From Flammeovirgaceae bacterium (lineage in GTDB: Bacteria; Bacteroidota; Bacteroidia; Cytophagales; Cyclobacteriaceae), in assembly GCA_947457025.1 (NCBI GenBank), contig CANGUI010000050.1:1-9305 (forward strand): a stretch of DNA of 9,305 bases. The letters run 5' to 3'. The notes under the pieces were generated by a model. That model was given only the letters and a program-made list of their open reading frames with translations. It made no database searches and was not told where the DNA came from. Below are positions 1 to 5,458 of this stretch, one piece after another. How positions within the stretch are numbered: position 1 is the first letter of the stretch; every line of letters begins with the position of its first letter. Made by a program: the position numbers and the translations under genes.

Positions 1-1
1 C

Positions 2-787
2 ATGGTTCGACCCAAAAAATTCCTCGGGCAGCATTTTCTGCACGACAAAGGTATTGCCCAAAAGATTGCGGACGCGCTGGTAGTTGCACCGGGCGACACG
101 GTGCTGGAAATCGGCCCCGGCACCGGCGCTCTAACACGTTTACTTGAGCCACGGGTTACCCATTTGCACTTAATTGAAATCGACCGGGAATCCGTAGCCC
201 ACCTGAATGATGCATTCCCCCGGCTCAAGGCAGGTGGCCAGATTCATGCCGCTGATTTTCTGAAAATGGATTTAGCATCCTTTCCGCCCCCTTGGCACAT
301 TATCGGCAACTTCCCCTACAACATCTCGTCCCCCATTTTTTTCCGGATACTTGAACATCGCCGGCAAGTGGCGCAAACCGTCTGCATGATCCAGAAGGAA
401 GTCGCTGACCGCATCGCGGCTCGCGAAGGGAATAAGACGTATGGCATTCTGAGTGTGTTATTACAGGCATTCTATAAAATTGAATACCTGTTCCGCGTAC
501 CGCCTGGTGTGTTCACACCGCCACCGAAAGTACAGTCGGCTGTTTTACGCCTGACCCGCAATCAGCGCGACTCGCTGCCGTGTGATGAAAAACTCTTTCA
601 CGCCGTCGTGAAGCAAGCATTTCAAACCCGGCGAAAAACCTTGCGCAACGCATTGAAAAAATTAAATTTGCCACCCGCACTTCATTCGCATGAATGGATG
701 GATAAACGGGCCGAACAGCTCTCGGTAGAACAATTCATCGCGTTGACGGAGTTAATCGAACAACATGGAGCCGCCGGTACAATTTGA
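2..787 (+). CDS. rsmA: 16S rRNA (adenine1518-N6/adenine1519-N6)-dimethyltransferase
   Basis: RsmA/KsgA transfers four methyl groups from S-adenosylmethionine to the two adjacent adenines in the 3' terminal hairpin of 16S rRNA, a late checkpoint of 30S assembly in the cytoplasm. Visible motifs: the family N-terminus PKKFLGQHFL (residues 4-13), SAM motif I LEIGPGTG (35-42), the acidic ribose contact E59, D85 in the adenine-binding loop, and the catalytic NFPY (103-106). The target-site segment FTPPPKVQSA (171-180) and the FQTRRKTLRNAL helix (207-218) follow. At 261 aa it is full family length. The ATG sits on the second base of the window, so a slightly longer N-terminus cannot be excluded, but the motif spacing fits this start. 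The last 23 nt overlap mgtE, which suggests translational coupling. Identification is firm; upstream regulation is outside the window. Confidence 0.96.
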   Translation: MVRPKKFLGQHFLHDKGIAQKIADALVVAPGDTVLEIGPGTGALTRLLEPRVTHLHLIEIDRESVAHLNDAFPRLKAGGQIHAADFLKMDLASFPPPWHIIGNFPYNISSPIFFRILEHRRQVAQTVCMIQKEVADRIAAREGNKTYGILSVLLQAFYKIEYLFRVPPGVFTPPPKVQSAVLRLTRNQRDSLPCDEKLFHAVVKQAFQTRRKTLRNALKKLNLPPALHSHEWMDKRAEQLSVEQFIALTELIEQHGAAGTI

Positions 788-2120
788 CCTTACCAAGGAA
801 TTTCGCGAACGCTTCCAGCAGGCGTTGGATGAACGCGACCAGACCTTCATCCGGCAATCGCTCGAGGATGTCAACGCCGCAGATATAACCTCCCTCCTCT
901 ATGAGTTCACCAGCGAGGAATCGAAATACGTTCTTGACTTATTGACGCTCGAACTCCGATCTCAGATCATCAACGGCCTCGACAGCGATACCCGCAAGAG
1001 TTTTCTGAAAATCTTCGCTGTTCCGGAAATAACGGCGATCATCAATCAACTGGATTCGGACGACGCTGCCGATGTGCTAAATGAGTTACCCGTTCGTGAA
1101 CGTGAGGAAATCATTGCCCGGATGGATCCGGTGCTCGCCAGTCAGGTAATCGACCTGCTCCGCTACGATGATCATGTGGCCGGCGGTATCATGGCGAAAG
1201 AGCTGATCAAAGCCAATGAAAACTGGACTGTGGTGCAGTGCATCGAGGAAATCCGGAAACAAGCTGAGCACGTAACCAAATTTTATGCCGTGTACGTGGT
1301 GGATGATCACGACAAACTGCTCGGCCGGGTGGCTCTCCAGAAACTGATTCTCACAGATTCGAAAACACTGGTTCGCGACATTTTCGATGAAGATCCCATG
1401 GCCGTGGAAACCTACCTGCAGGATACCGAAGTGGCCGAAATCATGAAAAAGTACGATCTGGAATCCGTACCGGTTGTGAATGTGCAGGGCCAGCTGGTTG
1501 GACGGATTACCATTGACGATGTAGTAGATGTCATTACCGAACAGGCGGAGGAGGAGCGGCAAATCATGGCCGGGATTTCAGAGGATGTAGAGGAAGACGA
1601 CAGCGTTTGGCGCAATACCCGCGCCCGCCTGCCGTGGCTGGTTATCGGCATCGCTGGTGGCCTGCTCAGCGCACGGTTCATGGGCTTGTTCGAGTCCGAA
1701 ATTGAACGCATCGCCGCCATCGCATTCTTCATACCACTCATCCAGGCTACCGGCGGCAATGTGGGCATCCAGTCGTCCTCGCTTGTGGTGCAGAGTCTGG
1801 TCAGCCAGACCATGGCCGATGATGGACTCCTCAAACGTCTCGGAAAAGTGTTCAGTGTCGCGTTGTTAAACGGGCTCGTGCTGGCGCTGCTGGTGTTTTT
1901 TGGCAATACGCTGATTTTTGGCTACGATAAACTTTCGATCGTGGTGTCGGTTGCACTTTTTGCCGTTGTCAATTTCGCCTCACTCATCGGCACTGCCACA
2001 CCACTGTTACTGCACCGTTTTGGCTTCAACCCGGCCCTTGCATCGGGGCCCTTCATTACCACCACCAATGATCTTCTCGGATTGGCTTTATATTTCCTCA
2101 CCGTTCACCTATTCCTGTAG
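765..2120 (+). CDS. mgtE: Magnesium transporter MgtE
   Basis: MgtE is a dimeric inner-membrane Mg2+-selective channel/transporter gated by cytoplasmic Mg2+. Domain order is canonical: a helical MgtE N domain (about residues 35-135, with the acidic run LDSDDAADVLNELP), a CBS pair (about 140-260, with SVPVV and GRITIDDVVDVI), a linking plug helix, then a five-helix membrane domain (about 290-451). In the membrane domain QATGGNVGIQSSS (about 327-339) and SGPFITTTND are the pore signatures. D436 aligns with the essential pore aspartate (D432 in Thermus thermophilus). The usual Asp of the Asp-Pro-Ala motif 14 residues earlier is Asn (N422). The length of 451 aa is standard. ATG 765 is the only early start and gives the typical opening FDLTKEFRERF. 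It overlaps rsmA by 23 nt and has no promoter or Mg2+ leader RNA of its own, so it is probably read from the rsmA transcript. Confidence 0.96.
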   Translation: MEPPVQFDLTKEFRERFQQALDERDQTFIRQSLEDVNAADITSLLYEFTSEESKYVLDLLTLELRSQIINGLDSDTRKSFLKIFAVPEITAIINQLDSDDAADVLNELPVREREEIIARMDPVLASQVIDLLRYDDHVAGGIMAKELIKANENWTVVQCIEEIRKQAEHVTKFYAVYVVDDHDKLLGRVALQKLILTDSKTLVRDIFDEDPMAVETYLQDTEVAEIMKKYDLESVPVVNVQGQLVGRITIDDVVDVITEQAEEERQIMAGISEDVEEDDSVWRNTRARLPWLVIGIAGGLLSARFMGLFESEIERIAAIAFFIPLIQATGGNVGIQSSSLVVQSLVSQTMADDGLLKRLGKVFSVALLNGLVLALLVFFGNTLIFGYDKLSIVVSVALFAVVNFASLIGTATPLLLHRFGFNPALASGPFITTTNDLLGLALYFLTVHLFL

Positions 2121-2189
2121 GCAATACCAGAATCGAGCACAGATGTAATATCTTTTGCCGGAATCCTGATTTTTCACCAACTTGAAAAT

Positions 2190-2198
2190 TACCTTTGC
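2190..2198 (+). promoter_or_regulatory. Bacteroidota -7 promoter element upstream of the pentapeptide gene
   Basis: TACCTTTG at 2190-2197 followed by C is a full match to the Bacteroidota -7 consensus TAnnTTTG. It lies about 40 nt before the ATG at 2238. No TTG stands at the expected distance of about 20 nt upstream (the nearest are at 2155 and 2182), so the -33 half is weak or missing. It is the only promoter-like site in the 117-nt gap after mgtE. That gap shows no hairpin terminator, so mgtE readthrough is also possible. Confidence 0.5.
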
Positions 2199-2237
2199 AA
2201 ACCTGACTAAGAACTAGGCAAGCCGGGCGGAACCACC

Positions 2238-3083
2238 ATGGAAACCCTGAAAAAATGGAGGCTGAATCTCACCTCCAAAATAAATGGCATTATCGAAAAG
2301 CCTATTCTCACCAGTTCGCTGGTGTTGGCTGCACTCTCGATCGTGGTGTTGAGCCTCAGTGCACGCTACTATTTGTCTGACTTCGACTCCTTTTGGGCCC
2401 AGATTCTGGCCGAAGCCCATGGCATGATCTTCGACATTGCCGTCATCGGTATCCTGATTTTCTGGCTCAATCAAAATGGGGAAATACGCCAGCGCATTCG
2501 CATGTACAAAGATGAAATTGACGACTTCCGCACCTGGGAATCCGAGGAAGCGGCCTTTCGTACCGTGGGAAACATCAAGCGGCTTAACCGCCACAAAATT
2601 TATGAGATCAATCTTGTGAACAGCTACCTCACCAAAACCAACCTGAACTACATCAACCTGAAAGGCTCAAACCTGAATTCGGCTAACATCTCCAACTCAT
2701 CCCTGATCGAAACCAATCTCGAAAATTCACGGCTTAATCAAACCAATCTGGAAAACGCCAACCTCAACCAGGCGATCCTGCGGGGTGCCTATGCCAGCGG
2801 GGCCAACCTGAAAGACGCTTACCTGATCAAGACAGATTTTGAAGGAGCCTTTCTAATCAAAACGAATTTCAGAAATGCCTACCTCATGGAAGCCAATCTG
2901 CGAAACAGTTACCTCATGGGTGCAGATTTTGAAAACGCCAGTTTGTACAAGGCCGATCTCCGCGGTGCCAAAGGGCTCACCATCGAACAACTGAGCCAGG
3001 CGAAAACACTCTACCTCGCAAAATTCGATGATGACCTTCTGAAAAAAGTGCAAGAGCACATCCCGGCGCTAGTAGGCGCCTGA
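2238..3083 (+). CDS. Two-helix membrane protein with pentapeptide-repeat domain
   Basis: Function unknown. The N-terminus is a short basic/amphipathic stretch (1-22), then two hydrophobic helices (about 23-46 and 56-77), then a charged, probably coiled segment (about 80-112, GEIRQRIRMYKDEIDDF). Residues about 117-244 are pentapeptide repeats of the A(N/D)(L/F)xx type, roughly 25 consecutive units, for example TNLNYINLKGSNLNSANI and KADLRGAKGL. Such repeats fold as a right-handed quadrilateral beta-helix with Leu/Phe stacked inside. The Asn-rich first half gives way to a cleaner ten-residue period (AYLIKTDFEG, AFLIKTNFRN, AYLMEANLRN, SYLMGADFEN). A short helical cap (about 245-281) closes the protein. 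The fold probably projects into the cytoplasm or periplasm as a scaffold; topology is not decided by the sequence. It does not resemble the DNA-mimic gyrase protectors, which are soluble. ATG 2238 is the natural start. Confidence 0.85.
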   Translation: METLKKWRLNLTSKINGIIEKPILTSSLVLAALSIVVLSLSARYYLSDFDSFWAQILAEAHGMIFDIAVIGILIFWLNQNGEIRQRIRMYKDEIDDFRTWESEEAAFRTVGNIKRLNRHKIYEINLVNSYLTKTNLNYINLKGSNLNSANISNSSLIETNLENSRLNQTNLENANLNQAILRGAYASGANLKDAYLIKTDFEGAFLIKTNFRNAYLMEANLRNSYLMGADFENASLYKADLRGAKGLTIEQLSQAKTLYLAKFDDDLLKKVQEHIPALVGA

Positions 3084-3086
3084 AGT

Positions 3087-3117
3087 TTGGTTTTCGAAAA
3101 AGAATGGCTTTTCTTTG
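3087..3117 (+). promoter_or_regulatory. Possible greA promoter upstream of the leader hairpin
   Basis: TTG at 3087-3089 is followed after 20 nt by TTTCTTTG at 3110-3117, which matches the Bacteroidota -7 element TAnnTTTG except for T in place of A. The predicted transcription start, near 3122-3125, falls just before the hairpin at 3124-3165. It is the best promoter candidate in the gap between the pentapeptide gene and greA, and none is seen between the hairpin and greA. This is an inference from a match to a consensus. Confidence 0.35.
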
Positions 3118-3123
3118 TTGGGT

Positions 3124-3165
3124 AAAAACAACGGTTTCCGCCCCGAAGCCGTTGTTCTTTTTTTT
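3124..3165 (+). terminator. Rho-independent terminator, possibly a greA attenuator
   Basis: AACAACGG (3127-3134) pairs perfectly with CCGTTGTT (3149-3156). Three further pairs (TTT 3135-3137 with AAG 3146-3148, one of them G-T) leave an eight-base loop rich in C. One C and then eight T (3158-3165) follow directly. It lies 43 nt after the pentapeptide stop and ends 16 nt before the greA ATG. It can terminate the upstream transcript. Because the only plausible greA promoter is upstream of it, it may also attenuate greA. Confidence 0.85.
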
Positions 3166-3181
3166 AGTAACCGGCAACATT

Positions 3182-3658
3182 ATGAGCAAAAAAGTATCGT
3201 ACTATACTAAAGAAGGTCTTGATAAACTCAAAACCGAGTTAAGCGAACTCAAAACAAAAGGGCGTGCCGATATTGCCCGGCAGATTGCCGAAGCCCGCGA
3301 CAAGGGCGACCTGAGCGAAAATGCCGAATACGATGCCGCCAAAGATGCGCAAGGCCACCTGGAAGCAAAGATTGCCCAGTTGGAAGACCTCCTCGCAAAC
3401 GCCCGCCTGCTCGATGAAACGAACATCGATACCAGTAAGGTGTCCATCCTTTCGCGTGTGACGATCAAAAACAAAAAGAACGGGGCTTCAGTAACCTACA
3501 CGCTCGTCTCCGAGGAAGAAGCGGACCTCAAATCAGGCAAAATCAGCACCCGCTCGCCCATCGGCAAAGGACTCCTCGGAAAAAAGAAAGGTGATCTGGC
3601 CACCATCAAAACCCCTGCCGGCGAAATGGAATTTGAAATCATCAACATCACAGCCTGA
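3182..3658 (+). CDS. greA: Transcription elongation factor GreA
   Basis: GreA enters the secondary channel of RNA polymerase and stimulates cleavage of backtracked RNA 3' ends, rescuing stalled complexes. The protein is 158 aa, the classic length: an N-terminal antiparallel coiled coil (about 10-75) and a C-terminal FKBP-like domain (about 82-158). The tip of the coil carries GDLSENAEYDAA, where D43 and E46 correspond to the catalytic acidic pair. The C-terminal signature SPIGKGLLGKKKGD is present. I chose ATG 3182 (opening MSKKVSYYTKEGL). The frame stays open upstream to 3104, but that part reads through the terminator hairpin and T-tract (a run of Phe), so it is not coding. The HIT gene follows after 3 nt, indicating one transcript. 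Confidence 0.96.
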   Translation: MSKKVSYYTKEGLDKLKTELSELKTKGRADIARQIAEARDKGDLSENAEYDAAKDAQGHLEAKIAQLEDLLANARLLDETNIDTSKVSILSRVTIKNKKNGASVTYTLVSEEEADLKSGKISTRSPIGKGLLGKKKGDLATIKTPAGEMEFEIINITA

Positions 3659-3661
3659 TCA

Positions 3662-4054
3662 ATGCCCACGATTTTTACAAAAATCATTAACCGCGAAATC
3701 CCCGGCCACATCATCGCGGAAGATGAGCGCTTCATCGCCTTCCTCGACATCATGCCACTGGTAATGGGGCACGTACTAGTTGTACCCAAACGGGAGGTTG
3801 ATTATATTTTTGATCTGGATGATGAGACCCTGGCCGGCCTGTACGTCTTCGCCAAAAAAATCGCGGTAGCTCAAAAGAAAGTGATTGCCTGCAAACGCGT
3901 TGGCATTGCGGTAATCGGATTAGAGGTGCCACACGCCCACGTACACCTGGTACCGATGAATACCACGGGCGACATCAATTTCACCCGCCCGAAACTAACG
4001 CCCAGTCCGGCCGAGCTACTTGCCATCGCCAATACACTCCGCCAGGCCCTCTAG
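3662..4054 (+). CDS. HIT-family nucleotide-binding hydrolase
   Basis: A histidine-triad protein of 130 aa, close to the HINT/protein kinase C inhibitor-like branch. These dimeric enzymes hydrolyse purine nucleoside phosphoramidates or related aminoacyl-adenylates. The catalytic triad is HAHVHLVP at residues 91-98, with the central histidine (H93) the likely nucleophile. The N-terminal half shows the conserved IFTKIINREIPGHII and the strand FLDIMPLVMGHVLVVPK (27-43). No Cys-x-x-Cys zinc pair is present near the N-terminus. The gene starts 3 nt after greA, and a greA-HIT pair is, as far as I recall, common in Bacteroidota. The exact substrate cannot be read from the sequence. It ends 17 nt before the convergent zinc hydrolase gene, with no terminator hairpin visible between them. 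Confidence 0.93.
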   Translation: MPTIFTKIINREIPGHIIAEDERFIAFLDIMPLVMGHVLVVPKREVDYIFDLDDETLAGLYVFAKKIAVAQKKVIACKRVGIAVIGLEVPHAHVHLVPMNTTGDINFTRPKLTPSPAELLAIANTLRQAL

Positions 4055-4071
4055 CCCAAACCTACGCCGTT

Positions 4072-5043
4072 TCATTCCTGCTCGTGCGGGCGCGCGCCGA
4101 ATCGCTTCGCCTTCCATTTCGCCAACTCTTCACGGCGCAGCCGTAACTCTTCCTCCGTAGGCGTGTAATCCAGCAGCGCCTTTAAATCCGGCTGGCCAGC
4201 ATCTACCCAGGCTGTGTACCAAAAGCACCCCAGGGTTCGCACGCTCTTGCGCATCTGCCGTTCTACCATCCCGTCCAGTGCGGCATGATAGGCAGCGGCA
4301 TAGCCGGGTGCAACCACGCGGGCCGTTTGCTTGCCCTTTGTTTCAAAACCGTATTTCTCTTCCCCGAGGCGCGCGCGCACCTGCCGCTCCATGCGCAACA
4401 CCGAGTCCACCAGCAAATGCGTACCCTGCACCACGTCCCACGCATACTTTTGCACATCCGGAATGTAGACAGCAGAACCCACCCAAAACTGATACCGTTC
4501 ATGAAACAACTCCGGCAAGCGGCTCTCCCATAACGCATGGATGCCCACCTGCCCGGTTAACTGTCCATCATAATTTGTCGTTGTATGAAGAGGTACGTGA
4601 GCATCGGCCACGTAATGGCCGAGTTCAGCAGATAGCCGCAGAATCCTGTCCACGTCACGCACGGCAAAAGCATCGCGTAAGCTCCCGTGTACACGGGCCA
4701 GGTGCCATGGCAGCGAACCGTGAGTCTGCAGCGTGTCGTCCGTTAATATCTTGCGGGCCTCTCCCAGTGTGCGCGGCAGTTTCCATGCCGCGCTGTCGCC
4801 ATACTTTTCCAGGTCGATGTAGTGCCGCGGCCCTTCCTCCGGAACGGCATAGCGCCTTCGGTCGGGGTTAACGGATGCTTCCTGCAGATAGGCCACGTGC
4901 TTCTTGTAAAAACCAATCATCTCCGGGGGAAGCGTAAAAACCGCCATCCGGTTTATCAGCCTGTGGCCGAAGAAACCCCAGTTTGGCGCCACTAACGCCG
5001 CGAGAAAAGGGCCTAAAATCAGCAGAAAAAGACCTTTTCGCAG
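4072..5043 (-). CDS. Secreted zinc hydrolase, S1/P1 nuclease or phospholipase C-like
   Basis: The enzyme family uses three zinc ions to cleave phosphodiesters (S1/P1 nucleases, bacterial PC-PLC). Numbered from the CTG at 5043, the protein is 323 aa with a textbook signal peptide (RKGLFLLILGPFLAALVA, 2-19) followed by PN and WGFFGH (22-27). W22 and H27 have the W1/H6 spacing of nuclease P1. D61 and H74 (GPRHYIDL), H143/D147/H153 (GHYVADAHVPLH) and H169/E173 (GIHALWE) complete the ligand set. The closing Glu is PLC-like, whereas P1 has Asp. The C-terminal tail is charged, probably a helix. Start unresolved: there is no ATG or TTG in frame ahead of the signal peptide except ATG 5142, which lies inside rpsT and upstream of the likely promoter. 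CTG 5043 is my choice; ATG 5060 would need one extra base. Family sure, substrate not. Confidence 0.85.
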   Translation of the reverse strand: MRKGLFLLILGPFLAALVAPNWGFFGHRLINRMAVFTLPPEMIGFYKKHVAYLQEASVNPDRRRYAVPEEGPRHYIDLEKYGDSAAWKLPRTLGEARKILTDDTLQTHGSLPWHLARVHGSLRDAFAVRDVDRILRLSAELGHYVADAHVPLHTTTNYDGQLTGQVGIHALWESRLPELFHERYQFWVGSAVYIPDVQKYAWDVVQGTHLLVDSVLRMERQVRARLGEEKYGFETKGKQTARVVAPGYAAAYHAALDGMVERQMRKSVRTLGCFWYTAWVDAGQPDLKALLDYTPTEEELRLRREELAKWKAKRFGARPHEQE

Positions 5044-5079
5044 CCTGCAAAGTAATTCATGGTTGCTGTGCAGCCAGAC

Positions 5080-5111
5080 TTGGCAAATCCAGATCTGGCC
5101 CTTACCTTTGC
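5080..5111 (+). promoter_or_regulatory. rpsT promoter, Bacteroidota type
   Basis: TTGG at 5080-5083 and TACCTTTGC at 5103-5111 form a near-perfect Bacteroidota promoter: TTG, 20-nt spacer, TAnnTTTG. Transcription should start around 5116-5118, giving a short leader of about 13-15 nt before the rpsT ATG at 5131. The strength of the match suits a ribosomal protein gene. Confidence 0.7.
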
Positions 5112-5113
5112 AA
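5084..5113 (-). promoter_or_regulatory. Possible leftward promoter of the zinc hydrolase gene
   Basis: Read on the minus strand, TTG at 5113-5111 is followed after 19 nt by TGGATTTG at 5091-5084, one base from TAnnTTTG in its fixed positions. Transcription would begin near 5077, about 17 nt before an ATG at 5060 and about 34 nt before the CTG at 5043. If real, it rules out ATG 5142 as the translation start. It lies on top of the rpsT promoter. Confidence 0.35.
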
Positions 5114-5130
5114 TCCTTTTTACGAATATT

Positions 5131-5385
5131 ATGGCAAATCATAAGTCAGCAGAGAAAAGAAACCGCGCAAATGAAAAGAAGCGGGTGCGTAACCGCTATC
5201 AGCACAAAACTACCCGCACCCTGGTGAAGAAGTTGGGCGCCACCACCAAGAAAGACGAAGCCGCGGAACTCTACAAAGAGGTGTCTTCGATGCTTGATAA
5301 GCTCGCAAAAAAGAATATCATCCATTGGAAGAAGGCTGCCAATCAGAAATCGAAGTTAGCGAAGCGCATCAACGCAATCGCGTAA
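5131..5385 (+). CDS. rpsT: 30S ribosomal protein S20
   Basis: S20 is a small three-helix protein that binds 16S rRNA early in 30S assembly. The product is 84 aa, very basic, and opens MANHKSAEKRNRANEKKRVR, the family signature. The middle shows KLGATTKKDEAAELYKEVSS and the end shows KKNIIHWKKAANQKSKLAKR, both typical. ATG 5131 is chosen although the frame is open to 5059: the upstream part translates the promoter, and the family always starts at Met-Ala-Asn-x-Lys-Ser. It is monocistronic, with its own strong promoter at 5080-5111 and a terminator at 5406-5435. The gene is divergent from the zinc hydrolase. Confidence 0.97.
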   Translation: MANHKSAEKRNRANEKKRVRNRYQHKTTRTLVKKLGATTKKDEAAELYKEVSSMLDKLAKKNIIHWKKAANQKSKLAKRINAIA

Positions 5386-5405
5386 CGCATAACCCTATTT
5401 TTTTT

Positions 5406-5435
5406 CCCGCCGTTCGCAAGGATGGCGGGTTTTTT
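5406..5435 (+). terminator. Rho-independent terminator of rpsT
   Basis: CCCGCC (5406-5411) pairs with GGCGGG (5424-5429), extended inward by a G-T and a T-A pair, with an eight-base loop (TCGCAAGG), followed by six T (5430-5435). It lies 20 nt after the rpsT stop. A second T-run (5397-5405) precedes the stem. On the minus strand the stem would be followed by A, not T, so termination is one-directional. Confidence 0.88.
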
Positions 5436-5458
5436 ATTGCCGTTTTGTAGCTTCACCT

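Noticed and set aside
2625..2990. Regular 15- and 30-nt similarity as a tandem DNA repeat or CRISPR-like array
   Set aside because: The period follows the pentapeptide protein repeat; codons vary and there are no identical repeats with unique spacers.
3104..3181. N-terminal extension of greA
   Set aside because: The extension translates the terminator hairpin and its T-tract (Phe run), and GreA proteins begin at the ATG at 3182.
4089..4098. Perfect palindrome GGCGCGCGCC near the convergent gene ends, as a shared terminator
   Set aside because: It lies inside the zinc hydrolase coding sequence, has no loop or T-tract, and is explained by Arg/Ala codons in GC-rich DNA.
4278..4871. Long plus-strand open frame opposite the zinc hydrolase
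   Set aside because: It is antisense to a gene with a complete zinc-ligand set. The translation is rich in Arg, Pro, His and Cys with no recognisable motif, a typical shadow in GC-rich DNA.
5448..5455. TAGCTTCA just before the GH127 ATG as a -7 promoter element
   Set aside because: Only four of six fixed positions match, there is no TTG about 20 nt upstream, and the implied start of transcription would fall at or after the ATG.
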